A stretch of DNA of 64,000 nucleotides from Valencia hispanica. Its lineage: Eukaryota > Chordata > Actinopteri > Cyprinodontiformes > Valenciidae. The stretch spans positions 18,976,900 through 19,040,899 of the forward strand of contig OY747709.1 of assembly GCA_963556495.2 (NCBI GenBank), given 5' to 3'. Below are positions 1 to 12,351 of the stretch, in pieces (positions within the stretch are counted from its first letter, which is position 1; the number at the start of each line of letters is the position of its first letter). Below the pieces are notes generated by a model. The model ran no database searches. It was not told the DNA's origin and was given only the letters and a program-made list of their open reading frames with translations. A program made the translations under genes and the position numbers.

Positions 1-1273
1 TTTAATGACAAAACAAAAGATGGAGTAAAAAGAGGAGTAGGGATTTCAATAACACTGCAGAGTTTCAGTCTTTATTTGGAATGAACATGCTCGTCCCAGT
101 GGGTGTGCTCACTGTCAGAAAAAAAATCTGATAATGGTTCTGGAAAACTATTAGTATGTGAATATCTAAAGCAGGCATTTATGATCCTGTCTGCTTGTGT
201 AAGTATTTGCTAAATCCCAGAATAATACGTAAGAACATTTCTTACATGTACATTCCTTTAATTTAAAAGTTTACATAAACTAAGATCAAAACCCAGATAA
301 TGAGGTTTTGTAAGGCTCTAATAAATTTATTCAAAATATTTGCGTTGAACAAAGGCACAACTGACGGTGGATTTTAGGACAGCACCTCAAACACACTGCA
401 TCCTTATATGAAAACATTGGTTAAAAAAAACCCAAGCAAATATATTAGAAAGAGCTCACAATGCTGGTTCGTTCGTTGGTAAGACATAAAACGGTCTAAA
501 GGGGCCATGTTCATCCATTCAAACATTTTATCCAAGTCTAAACAGTATGGGAATGTCCTGCCATAATAGTGTTCACAATAAAGACAAATGATAATAATAA
601 TCTGGGATTAGCAAACAGTCATCCTAAATTAGTTCAAACATTTAACGTTGAATGTCATAAAATTTCAGACAATGAGAGAAAAACTTATACTGTGAATGTA
701 AATAACTGGTTTTAACACTAAACAAACGCGTAGTTCTCTAAGGTTTTATAATAATTACCTCAAGAAGTGAAAGCCTATAAGGTTTTATTTTCCGACATAG
801 GGCTGAGATACCCAAATCTAATTTATACGATATCCCTTCTTCCTACAGATTGATATTGATGTGGTCTTTCAGGGTTTTCTTTTATCATATGGCATCCTTT
901 TTTAATTTACCTTTTTTATTCTCTACAACTGTTAACAGTTGAAGTCATGTGGAACCCTAACGCAAACTGGAATGGCAAAATCATTTGAAAAATGTAGTTT
1001 GATGAAAAGAACAGAGTTCAAAGCTGACTTAAAAAGAGAGCTAAGGCATCAGAACACAAGAAGCATCAACGAGGGCCCAGGAGCACAGGAACATGACAAC
1101 AACTAGAGAATCCAGCAGAGAGGGAATGAAAGAGATAACATATACATAGGGAGGAGTGATTAGTCAAAACTGTGAAGCTGAAGGGGAAAATGAATTGAGG
1201 TAGGGTTAGATGTGACAAAGAAACTGTGTAATCATCAAAAAGAAAAACGGGTATAACAACTGAGACAAACATT
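1..1273. other. no gene seen
   Basis: AT-rich sequence with short chance open frames on both strands. No exon signal or recognisable repeat was found. It probably belongs to bassoon intron 2. Confidence 0.4.
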
Positions 1274-1398
1274 GCACTGCGATGGGCTGGCAACATGTCC
1301 CTAACCCTGCAAGGGATAGACGGTATAGATGATGGATGGATGGATGGATGGATGGATGGATGGATGGATGGATGGATGGATGGATAAATGGATGGATG
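1274..1398 (+). repeat. SINE 3'-end fragment with (ATGG)n tail
   Basis: A short, internally deleted 3' end of the tRNA-type SINE family seen whole at 1801-2173. It has the ctggcaacatgtcc and aaccctgcaa blocks and then a long uninterrupted (ATGG)n tail from about 1330. A second tetranucleotide run of the complementary type (ATCC/ATCT) follows at 1441-1477. Confidence 0.6.
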
Positions 1399-1800
1399 TT
1401 CCTTAGATAAGCTTCTGGGGTCTATCAGAGATTTTTATGGTATCTATCTATCCATCTATCCATCCATCCATCCATCTCTAGTAGCGGTGAACATAACATT
1501 TTGTCTGCAAGTTGGTTTGGAGAGAAAATTGCCTATGTTTCAGTGAGGTTGAGAGGTGTGAGTATTGTAGTGATTGCTTTCACCACTTGAGATGAAACTT
1601 TATTGTATGTGTGGAGTTAGGCATTCACTTTAGGTTTCTGCCGGCAGTGACAACACACTGAGAATTATAAAATACTTGACACTTTTGGTCTGCAAAATTA
1701 ATTTTAACTAAACTGATGAGGACAGTAAATTGTTTGGAAGTTTTCTGATGCATTTGTTAGACCATTGCTTTACAATATGCTTGATTTGGAAATAACAAGG

Positions 1801-2173
1801 GGCTGCACAGTGACGCAATTGATAGCACTGTTGCCTTGCAGCAAAAAGGTTTGAATCCCAGGCTGGGGTCTTTCTGCATGGAGTTTGCATGTTGTCCCTG
1901 TGCAAGCGTGGGTTCTCTTCAGGTACTCCGGCTTCCTCCCACAGTCCAAAAACATGACTGTTAGGTTAATTGGTCTCCAAATTGCCCTTAGGTATGAGTG
2001 TGTGCGTGCATGGTTGTTTGTCCTGTGTTGCCCTGTGATGAACTGGCAACCTGTCCAGGGTGAATACCCTGCCTCTCACCCCGTGACTGCTGGAGATAGG
2101 CACCAGCCCCCCGCAACCCTGCGTAGGATGGACGGGTACAGAAAATGGATGGATGGATGGATGGATGGATGGA
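1801..2173 (+). repeat. tRNA-type SINE, near full length
   Basis: A fish interspersed repeat with RNA polymerase III promoter-like boxes. An A-box-like site lies at 1811-1821 (one mismatch) and a B box GGTTTGAATCC at 1848-1858. A conserved body follows (tctttctgcatggag, tcctcccacagtcc, gtgatgaactggc, cacccc), then an (ATGG)n tail. The same body recurs at 5619, 7243, 8481 and 38135, which defines the family. I do not know its formal name. Confidence 0.75.
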
Positions 2174-2779
2174 ACTAACAAGAACTCTCTAACACTAGCA
2201 GCCAATATGTGTAGCTAGTTTTGTATAAAGGTGATTGAATAGGCTCCAGTTTGTAGTCAAGTTTTTGTTTGCTTGAATTTAACTATCTTTACTGTGAGAT
2301 GCTGTGAGTCTTTATTACAGAACACTACAACCATTATTATTATATCAGGCTTCAATGTTGAGTGAAATGTAATTATTACCTTCCAACAACACAGATGAAA
2401 ACCCAACCTCTCATTTAGGGAACCAGGGTCATGCAGAGAAAATTGTATTTTATTTATTTTGGTCTTCATCAGCAAACTCTTAAATTTTTTGATGATACTG
2501 ACATTATGATGATACATATATCATATCAGTAGTGAGAAATGTAAGAGGTAGTTACAAAAGCGTAATTACTGTAACCTGTGTTATTGTAATTATTATGATC
2601 ACTGATAGGGCTGCAATCAGTAATACAGCCACAACTCCAGTCCAACATAAATAACTTCAACAGAAGATTAAAACCTATTTTTACACTGCAGTCATGGTTT
2701 ACTTGGTTGTAAAGTCAAGGAGGTGTCAGGGGGAAATAGAAAAGAAGAGTGCTCTAAAAAGGTCAAGTCTGCTCTGATT

Positions 2780-3010
2780 GTAAGTAAGTAAAGTACAATT
2801 TTATTTATAGAGCACCTTTCAAGATATAAAAATCACAAAGTGCTTCACAAGGGGCAACAATGTATAAAAATACAAAGGAAATTAAGAAAAGGCAGATTTA
2901 AAAAGATATGTTTTTAACTGACTTTCAAAATAGACCGCAGAGTCCACTGATCTCAAATACAGAGGAAGAGAGTTCCAGATTGGTCAGCTTCAGTGACTTG
3001 ATCCTCCACC
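2780..3010 (-). repeat. LINE 3'-end-like fragment
   Basis: The block acaattttatttatagagcacctttc, followed by cacaaagtgcttcacaa, resembles the 3' tail of fish L2-like elements, a better copy of which is at 16634-17155. The remaining text reads in parts like a decayed C-terminal coding region on the minus strand. The family assignment is tentative. Confidence 0.4.
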
Positions 3011-3508
3011 ATTGTAAGTTAGCTCCACAAATATGTACAATTATGATTTAGGCAAAACATTTCACACGCCTGAGGTTAAAAGAATTCAGTAAGATAATTT
3101 TTTCCAGGAACTTAATGGCTACCCAATATATTTTATAATACCTACTGGCGATAATGGGATTAAGACTTATTCTCTTCTCGGTGGACTTCAGTTTAAATAT
3201 AGAAAGTACATTATTTAATGGAGGAATCAATCAGATGTATGTTCATGTTTGCAGACCTTTTGCTACAGAGAGGTTGTGACTAATACCAAGCAAGCAGTAG
3301 CCTTCAAACTACAGAGAAAATATCTATTCACCAGTAAGTAAGTACCTTTTTGCTTGTGGATTTACTCATTTATTATCCATTGACATTTTAAAAATCTTAT
3401 TGAATGGCATGGAGATTTTACCTACATAATTAGTGAATTGTGCTTAGATTGCAAAGACATAGTAAATAGGTACTTCTTCTTCCTTAAACCCTCTGGTCCA
3501 ACTGCAGG

Positions 3509-4184
3509 TGTCAAAGTTCTTAAGTTTTTGTGTTTGAAGTTAGTTCTTTTCCTTATTCGGTTTAATTATAATTTTTTATTTATTCCTTGGTATTAATTTT
3601 ATGGCACTTCCTTGTTGCCATATTTCTTCCTGCTCTTAGATATTTTCATCTTTTTGTTTCTGTGTCCATCTTTTCATTGTGTTTCCCTAGTTAAGTAATC
3701 TTTGTTTATTTATTCCTCCAGTTTTGGTTTCCTTTGTTATCCAGAGTTCCCTTGAGTTTTCCCTTAGATTCTTAGATATATTATCTTAGTTACTTTCTAG
3801 TTTGTTCTTCTTAGAATGTAGGATTGTTTCCTGTTTCTTCTGTCAACTCACTTCTCTGTTTCCCTTGCTATTATGCGTTCCTACCCAGCTACTGATTGTC
3901 TTTACTTGCTCGCTCCCTCTCACCTGCAACTGTTTCTCTTAATTAGTCCTCAGCCTTTTCGCTGTCACTTCCTCACTCCCTCCTCAATATAAATATAGCT
4001 CTCATTCTGTCTATACTCGCTGGTCCGTCGTCAATCTTCCCTGTCTGATTCCTGTTTTTCCCCCTTCGCTGCATTTTTTTGGTTTCCTGAGTTCTGCAAA
4101 TTCATGTTCCTTGTTTTCTGTTGTAATCTAATCATTCTTATTTTACTTGCTGCATTTGGGTCCTTAAATCCACAAAACATGACA
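3509..4184 (+). mobile_element. solo LTR (gypsy-like)
   Basis: A 676-bp unit begins TGTCAAAG and ends AAACATGACA. It is flanked by GCAGG (3504-3508) and GCAGA (4185-4189), a 5-bp target-site duplication with one mismatch. A TATA-like stretch (aatataaatatag, about 3988) sits where an LTR promoter would be. The 3' end resembles that of the gypsy LTR ending at 9567. No internal coding region accompanies it, as expected after recombination between two LTRs. Confidence 0.65.
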
Positions 4185-5618
4185 GCAGACTCAGAAACGG
4201 AGCTGATGTCAAGGTACCTAAAACTGCAGTTTGTTGTTTGTGTACAGAGCATTAAACTTCACCTCAAAGACCCTTAGCAGAATTTATTTTGGTATCGCAC
4301 CCCTTAACAGTAATAACAAATTCAACTCCCGAACCACTGAACTCCCCTTCATATTATTCATGGTCCATTATTGTTACATTTGTTACATTGTTACATTCAA
4401 CATGATGTGTTACACAGGTCACTGTAAGCCACCAATGTATGTATTTGACTGTTTGAATTTGTTTTGCTTGAGAATACCTTCAATGGAACATTATGTATTA
4501 ACTATGCAGCACTTCAGCTGCTTGTTTTAAAAGATATTTTAAAAAGTTGCAATATTTAACACCCAAACTAAATATTTAAAACTGAGCTCAGAAGATAAGG
4601 TTGGGTGTTTCACACAGGTTGAAAATTGTTAGACTGAATATTCCTTCTTTTTACGCTCTCGTACAATAAGGGATTTTTCTATTTCAAACCATTTTTTTAT
4701 TTGGTGTTTTTTTTCTCAGCTATGGAAACACTTTTGCATTGTTTCTCCTAATCTCTTTAGTGAAGTTAAAATGCAAAGTGCATAAGGTGAAAAGGTACAC
4801 AGTAAACAGCTGATAATGAAAACATTCCAGAAGGTGAATTCTGCAACAAATTATTTTCTAAAAGCTATTACTCATTGATCTTCTTGCAACCGCTTACAAT
4901 GTGCATGAAATGTTTTCCCAGCTCAGATACAAGCAGCAGAAATTATTAAATTTGTTTTAAGCAATGAGCCTAATATAACTTTCCAACTATGAATTCCCTA
5001 TGTACTTTCTGTGTATAACTGGTGCATTTATCAACTCATGTTCCACTTGGTGCCACAGGAGACTCTAGGAAGCAGCAAAGTCCACTTATACACTATCTCG
5101 GGCTGGTCTTGCCTCTGAGCCTCTTGTTTTATGTTCATAGTTTTATTGTATGTTGTGCAGTAATATTAACCAGCATGTCAGAAAAAGCGTACAGGCTTAA
5201 TGAAGCTCTGCAGACTGTGTTGTTTTGCAGCGTATCAAAGAATTCCCTTGAATTTTTACTGCTGTTTCTACAAAAAAATTTTCACATGACTTTGTATTAA
5301 GGTTTAATGCTTTAGGAAAAACTAACTTTAATTTTGGAAAAGGAATGATGGACATAATCAAAAAATAATCCGTGGCACTGAACATGTAATTCCTAGTGGG
5401 GGATCACATAACTCGTAGACTGTTTCTGCTTTAAGACAAAAATGAGAGTAGGTGGATGAAAACATAACTGTGATGCTAAAACCAGCTTTCCAACAGATGT
5501 CTGGAATTCAACATGTTAATAATAAGCATGAAAAATGTTGCACCTGTTTAGGCTAGAACTACATCAACCTTCTTATTAGCTAATTTTCTTTTCATGTAAA
5601 CCATTTGTGTAATTAGTG
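4185..5618. other. no gene seen
   Basis: AT-rich sequence with only short chance frames. Nothing recognised. Confidence 0.4.
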
Positions 5619-6052
<434 letters not shown>

Positions 6053-7242
6053 GTGTAACAACAGCACCTGTGTTTGCTGAACGTCTGCCACGAGTTAATG
6101 ATTTGACCAACAGGAAGTAGAGGAGATTGAAATATAGGAAGCCATGCGATATGTTAATTGTTTGGCCTGTTTACAGCTTTGTTTGTTGTTTCCCCTCAGG
6201 TTTAGTTTATGTTAGGCCATGTACACATGTAGCAGGGTTTATGTAAAACCAAATGTCCTCCCCCTTCCATCTAGAAAACAACTTGAGTACACACCACCTC
6301 ATTTTTAGAAAAAACTCAATTCACACCTAAACGCTCAAGTGCATTGTTAAGCACATTCGTAGGCATGCCAAACCTATAAGAGGGCATAAATGCTCTTTCT
6401 GAGTGTAAACACAGGTCGCACATGTGATGTCAGAGCGTTGTCTGTCGCAGGCAGTGACGTTGCGAAACCTAAAACCCTGGTTATTTATGTCCACATGCTA
6501 ACGCTTACAATGGAGAATTCACAAACCTTCACTTTGGTAGGAGGTTCTTGAAAGAATCGTTCTTGATGCTGTAAGTGTGCACTTTCGTGTGGATGACAGA
6601 CCAAATTGTAGAGAAATGTCTCTGTTTTGTTCAGGTACAACGCTGCTGTGGACAAGGCCTGGGATTAGCAAGATGTCTGTTTTAAGAATAAATCATTTTA
6701 TCTGCTAATATCTGACTTGTGTTTGTGGCAGCATGTCAGATAAAACTGACACACAAATATCTCTGTGATCAAAACCAAAAAAGATCTAATTTTGGCTATG
6801 AATATTGCTGCCTTGATTTATTTTATTGATTACTCATCTGATGCTTAAATTATTGGTGCAAAGGTGGAAAGCACAAATTGTGCACTGTGTTACTAATTAT
6901 TCAACACAAGGAGGCGAAAATACTCACTCTTGTAAATGTGTGTGCGACAGGCCGGTGGTATGATTGGAGAGGAGGGGGGAGAAAAGCACAGTTTGCAGCT
7001 TTCACCCGAAACCTAATTAATCAAAAGCACATACACATAGTTTGGTGTGCAGCTCTTTCTGCATGCTGTGTCTAAATTTAGTACACAGTCTGCTGAACAA
7101 CAAACGGGCTACTGGAAGGAAGACATGCTGCAAAAAGGTATAGCTGAGATACAAGAGAGGAATACATGTGGAAACCACTCTGTTGGGCATAACAGTGTTA
7201 GCCTTAGCCATGAAAAATTTTGCTCCTTATGAGTTAGATAAT
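6053..7242. other. no gene seen; possible DNA-transposon relic at 6205-6660
   Basis: The stretch 6205-6660 is less AT-rich and reads like a decayed fish DNA-transposon end (ggccatgtacacatgtagcagggtttatg, cacaccacctcatttttag). I cannot show terminal repeats. The rest has no recognisable content. Confidence 0.3.
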
Positions 7243-7526
7243 TGGGCAGCATAGTGGTTCAGTTGGTAGCACTGTTGCCTTGCAGCAAGAAGGTCCTGGG
7301 TTCAAGTCCTAGCCTGGGGTCTTTCTGCAAGGAGTTTGCATGTTCTCCCTGTTGATGCGTGGGTTCCTACCGGGTACTCCGACCTCAGGTATGAGTGTGT
7401 CGGTGCATAGTTGATTGTCCTGTGTGCCTCTATGTTGCCCTGTGACGGACTGCTGGAGATCAGCACAACCCCCAGCCCTCACTCCCAACCCTGAAAAGGA
7501 TAAGCAGGTATAGATAATGGATGGAA
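7243..7526 (+). repeat. tRNA-type SINE, internally deleted copy
   Basis: It matches the family from the A-box region (tagtggttcagttgg) through gggtactccg, skips the middle block, then resumes at caggtatgagtgtgt and ends in the ataatggatgg tail. Confidence 0.7.
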
Positions 7527-8480
7527 GTTGGATAATTACACTAGAAATTACACTGGAAACCAGATATTTCTAGATAAGGCATCCTCAGGTATCTGGAAAT
7601 TGTACTCACGGCTCTCTTCCTGATTTCTATGATGTCACATAAGGAAGCGGCATGTTTTAGGTGCTGTTTTATAATAAATGCATCCACAGATGTTCCTCCA
7701 TTTAACCTGCATGTTGTGAAACTTATCAGAAACTCATAAAGCCAGGAAATTTTCATCTTGGCTTTCCCAAAATATGTAACAGCATGATAAAATTAGTGTG
7801 TGTAACTTCTTGCTTTGAGGAAAGAAAAAAATATATAACTAATATCTTCCTTTTTAAAGTAAAATTACCAAAATTATTTTGATCTGCCAAACACAATCTG
7901 ATTAAGCGTCAGACAGAAAAATAAGGTTGTCTGTCTTCTGTATACAAATATCTGATTTCAACTATACTATTAAATGGGAATGCTCCTAAAAAAAAAAAAA
8001 AACCAGTATGCCATTAAGCATCTGAAATACTGGCCACGCGTTGTTAGTTTGTAGATAGGTATCAAGCCTACTCATACTGGCACACAACCATTAAGTCCAC
8101 ATGTAGACCTCCTTTAGAGACGGATCTGAATTAACTCTGAATGGAGCCCATATTTAGATCTATGTATTTTCTCTGTACTTGGATCCCATTGAGACTGAGC
8201 AGATTTGCCCTTAAAATGTATTGCTGTGATCCACACATTCAGGTAGAATTTTAAGTCTGTTTATCACACAGAAATACAAGAAAGCACAAACCTATATTTA
8301 AAAAACATTGTAATATCATTTGGTATGAGTGAACTAAGTATTTTTGCATGTGAAATTAGAAAGGCAAATATAGAGCCTTTCCCCATATTTCATTACTGCA
8401 ACATCATAGCTGAAAACTGTAGTATTCTTTGGAATGAAGGAACTACAGTACGCATACTTAGAGTGCTTTTTGCTTAGAGA
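7527..8480. other. no gene seen
   Basis: AT-rich sequence with an A13 run near 7988. Nothing recognised. Confidence 0.4.
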
Positions 8481-8584
8481 GATGGACTGGCGACCTGTCC
8501 AGGGTGTACCCCGCCTCTCGCCCCATGACTACTGGAGACAAGCACCAGCCCCCCCCCCCCAAGATTATGGACGGAAGGATGGAC
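8481..8584 (+). repeat. SINE 3' fragment
   Basis: Starts gatggactggcgacctgtcc and carries the gtaccccgcctctcgcccc block of the SINE family at 1801-2173, then a C10 run and a degenerate tail. The 5' half is missing. Confidence 0.65.
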
Positions 8585-8877
8585 TTAAATCAGGTTCAAT
8601 TTAAGTGTTTTCTTGCTTTCTTGCTTCCTTGTTGTTTGAAAAACAGAACAAAAAAGGACCAGATTGGTTTGGTTAGATTTTGTTCCCTCAATAAATAAAA
8701 TCATTATCTACATTCTGTATTTCCTACTGTTATCTTTGTCTAATTTGACTTTTTTTAATGATTTTACGCAAAAACAAAAGCAAGGGGTGAAAACAGACTC
8801 AGTGTTATTACAAGCAACACACCATTGTACTTTGCATATGTTGTCTTTGCCTCAAAACTTTCTACAAATTGAAAACT

Positions 8878-9567
8878 TGTTAGGATCCTTGGTTTTGCTG
8901 GTTTCTGCTGTGTGTGTGTGTGTGTGTGTGTGTTTGCTCTCCTACCTTCTCTGCAGGGGCGTGGCTGATTGGGGACAGGTGCAGCTCGTTTAGGCTCATC
9001 ATCTCCAGCTTCAAAAGAGGGACGGAGGCTACAAGCTGACACCAGATGGTTCTCCCTTCTAGCTTGATCCTGATCCAGACTCCTTTGTCCTCCGAAGTTG
9101 GGTTCCTCCTCTGATCGCCGTTCCAACGGTAAGAACCTCCTGGAAACAACTTACCAATCACTCTGGATTCCCTCCTGGTCAGCTTCTGCTCCGTCACCTC
9201 CGCTGGTCTGCCTATTCTCCATCTGCCTGCCCGTCTGCCCGCTCCACCTGGAAACACACACAGCCTTGCACAACATCAGCCTCCACTCACCTTCGGCATT
9301 GGATCCTACTTATCTCCCTCAAGGATCGGACAACGCAATCATCCTGTGAGTAACCATCCCCTCTCTGCCTCACTATCCTGTCACATCATCCCATATCCAC
9401 TTTCTGCTGCAGTTCCTCTGCCTGCCATCGTGGACCCATTTTCCCAGCGACCAACCGGAGACTTTAACATTTATTATAATAAACATCTTTTACCATATCC
9501 AAAATAACTGTCTGGTATTCTGAGTCTGTTGCTACCTTTGAGTCATTAAAACCCTGCAAACATGACA
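8878..9567 (+). repeat. gypsy 5' LTR
   Basis: A 690-bp LTR with TGT...ACA ends. It includes a (GT)n run near 8908-8933. Its last 107 bases match 13478-13583 closely. A TGG that could begin a primer-binding site lies at 9576, but I cannot assign a tRNA. The bassoon-independent promoter has not been located. Confidence 0.8.
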
Positions 9568-9607
9568 GAACCATCTGGCCCACCTGACTCACCAGCTCAG
9601 ATTCAGA

Positions 9608-10288
9608 ATGTCTCAGCAAGGCACACTTTTGGGTCGGCACAAAGTCATAATTCAGGATTTATCGCGACAGTTATCCATTCAAACCACAACTATCAGTCCG
9701 TTGAATCAGCAGCTTTTTGATGTCACTACTCAACTGGGTCATTCTCAGGAAAAACCGTCCTCCTCTACTTCCTGCTTCCGGGATGTAGCATCACCACCCC
9801 CTGAACCATTTTGCGGAGATATACAAAAGACAAGAGGATTCCTTCTCCAGTGTAAACTGGCTTTCACCCGTTCACCCCGTACATTCCTTCTAGACTCACA
9901 TAAAATCAGTTATATAATCGGGCTCCTCCACGGAAAAGCCCTCAGATGGGCAGAAGCATTTTTCAATGAGTCAACTATTGAAGACACAACCTTAGAGGAT
10001 TTCCTGGAGTTATTTAACTTAACCTTCTCTCCAATCAGAAATAAGGAGGAGTCGTGCCGGAAGCTTTGGTCAATCAAACAGGGAACCCGTCCAGTTGTTG
10101 AGTTTGGTATAGATTTTAGAATCTTAGCAGAAGAGTCAGGGTGGAACGATCCAGTCTTAAAGGGAGCATTTTATCAAGCCTTAAATGAAAAAATCAAAGA
10201 TGATCTTGCCCCAAGAGATGACGCCGATACTCTAGACGATATGATTGCCTTAGCCATTAAGGTAGATAGACGTTCCCGAAAGAGTTGA
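9608..10288 (+). pseudogene. gypsy gag, capsid region, truncated
   Basis: A 226-codon open frame with the retrotransposon gag capsid pattern: FCGDIQKTRGFLLQCKLAF, then GLLHGKALRWAEAFF, then KLWSIKQGTRPVVEF. It packages element RNA in functional relatives. A leading coiled segment (IIQDLSRQLSIQ) is typical of the fish family. The stop at 10286 and the following out-of-frame text (about 10289-10460) show that the usual C-terminal CCHC zinc knuckle is gone. The true start is uncertain, because the ATG at 9562 is in another frame. Confidence 0.8.
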
Positions 10289-10463
10289 GGCCAAAAATCA
10301 ATCTTCCACCCACCTAGAATCCAGAAATAACTCTCCTATTCCAAAACAGCTTGCCACCCTGCGAGAAGGATCCCCAGAGCCTATGCTCATTGGCAGAACC
10401 CTGTTAAGTCTGCAGCTCTCCTAAACATATCTCCCAGTTCGCCCCAAAAGAATCTCCCCGTCA

Positions 10464-11036
10464 GTGAAGGTAGGGGTCCTGGTGGGGCCTCAACGGTTTA
10501 ATAGACTCTCAGTTTCTGTAACACTTCTTGTTAAAGAGAAGAAAAACCCCTCTCATTGCTCAGCTTTTATAGATTCCGGCTCTGAACAAAATCTTATTCA
10601 CCCAGATCTGGTAAAACAATTGGAAATTCCCATCTTTGAACTCAGTCCTCCCATTTCTGTTACCGCCTTAGATGGCAGTACCATGACACCCATTACCAAT
10701 CAGACTCAACCCATTACATTTATTGTCTCAGGCAACCACCATGATGAGATCCAATTTTTCATCTACCCAAATAGTGAAAACCCCATAGTTCTGGGGTATC
10801 CCTGGCTCGTCACACACAACCCACAAATAAATTGGACACACCGCAGAATAGATTCGTGGAGCACTCGTTGCTTAAAGTCCTGCTTAGGTTCTGCTGTTCC
10901 AGTCAAATCAGAACCCAAATCCACTCCAGAATCCATCCCTGATCTTACTAATGTCCCGAATGAATGCCATGATTTAAGTCAAGTTTTCAACAAGGATCTG
11001 GCTTTCTCCCTTCCATCTCATCGTCCTTGCAATTGA
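10464..11036 (+). pseudogene. gypsy aspartic protease region
   Basis: A retropepsin-like fold segment with the active-site motif AFIDSGSEQNLI and the downstream hydrophobic block PIVLGYPWLVTHNPQI. It ends in the linker to reverse transcriptase ([20 protein letters not shown]), where a frameshift or stop near 11034 cuts it from RT. In active relatives it matures the polyprotein. Confidence 0.8.
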
Positions 11037-11041
11037 TCTTC

Positions 11042-12182
11042 TATCTGGTGCTCCCCTCTCTTCCGGCCGTCTATACAATCTTTCCAGCAAAGAAAGAGAA
11101 GCTATGGAAAATTACATAAAAGACTCACTGGATTCCGGCATCATCCGACCCTCGTCCTCCCCACTCTGTGCCAGATTTTTTTTCGTGGGTAAGAAGGATG
11201 GTTCACTTCGTCCCTGCATCGATTACAGAGGGTTAAACCAGATCACCATTAAAAAAATGAATATTCTCTCCCATTACTCTCCTCCGCCTTGGAACCCGTC
11301 AGTCAAGCCAACATTTATTCCAAACTGGATCTCAGAAATGCCTACCATCTTGTTTGCATTCGGGAAGGAGATGAATGGAAGACTGCCTTCAAAACACCCA
11401 TAGGACATTTTAAATACTTGGTCATGCCGTTCGGATTATCCAACGGGGCGTCTTCCAGAACCTGGTTAACGATGTCCTACGTGATTTTTCAAAATGTTGT
11501 TTTTGTTTACCTTGATGACATTCTCATCTTCTCCCGTTCCCTCCAAGAACATAAGGTCCATGTCCTTCAAAGACTCCTAGAGAACCGTCTCTATGTGAAG
11601 GCAGAGAAGTGTGAGTTCCATGTTACATCCATAATTTTTCTTGGCTTCATCTTGGGAGACGGGCAGGTGAGGGCAGACCCAGCAAAGATTGAGACCATCA
11701 GGGACTGGCCAGCTCCAGAAACCCGTAAACAACTGCAACGCTTCCTGGGTTTTGCTAACTTCTACCGACGCTTCATCAACTACAGTAAACTCGCTGAACC
11801 CCTTAACGCGCTCACCTCCTCCAAAAGGTCTTTCAAATGGACTCCCAAGGCTAATCTCGCCTTTCAACATGTAAAGGAATCCTTCATCCAGGCTCCTACC
11901 CTCACTCAACCGGATACAACACAACAATTCATTCTAGAGGTTGATGCTTCTGACACCGCTGTTGGTGCCATCCCCTCACAAAGATCTTCTTCAGACCACA
12001 AAATTCACCCGTGTTCCTTCTTCTCTAAAAGGTTCTCCCCAGCAGAGAGGAATTACGACATCGGTGACCGAGAGTTATTGGCCCTGGAGGAGTGGCGTCA
12101 TTGGCTGGAGGGTACGGAGATCCCAGTTATCGTCTGGACTGATCACAAGAACCTGTCATACTCAAACTGCCAAAAGACTTAA
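11042..12182 (+). pseudogene. gypsy reverse transcriptase and RNase H, frameshifted
   Basis: The first part (11104-11280) has [21 protein letters not shown] and the PCIDYRGLN block. A frameshift near 11275 moves to the frame starting at 11289 ([20 protein letters not shown]). The RT catalytic YLDD is at residues 74-77 of that frame. Between about 11449 and 11505 the frame is scrambled by two opposite indels, so the segment before YLDD is not the family sequence. RNase H follows with [21 protein letters not shown] and WTDHKNL, giving its Asp-Glu-Asp set. The frame breaks again at 12180, and the tether continues in another frame ([13 protein letters not shown]). Confidence 0.88.
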
Positions 12183-12351
12183 CCCCAGACAGTTCCGCTG
12201 GTCCCTCTTCTCTCGTTTCAACCTCAACATTTCCTATCGTCCTGGACAAAAAACCAGATGCCTTATCCAGAATTCACCAGACCGATGATTCGCTTCCTGA
12301 AGACACCACCATACTTCCAGCCTCCTGTTTTATCGGCTCCCTCACCTGGGA

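Noticed and set aside
8764..9257. Minus-strand frames of 120 and 125 codons across the gypsy 5' LTR
   Set aside because: They lie within LTR sequence and include the GT tract; no domain.
11577..11927. Minus-strand 116-codon frame inside RT
   Set aside because: Shadow of the plus-strand RT/RNase H coding region.
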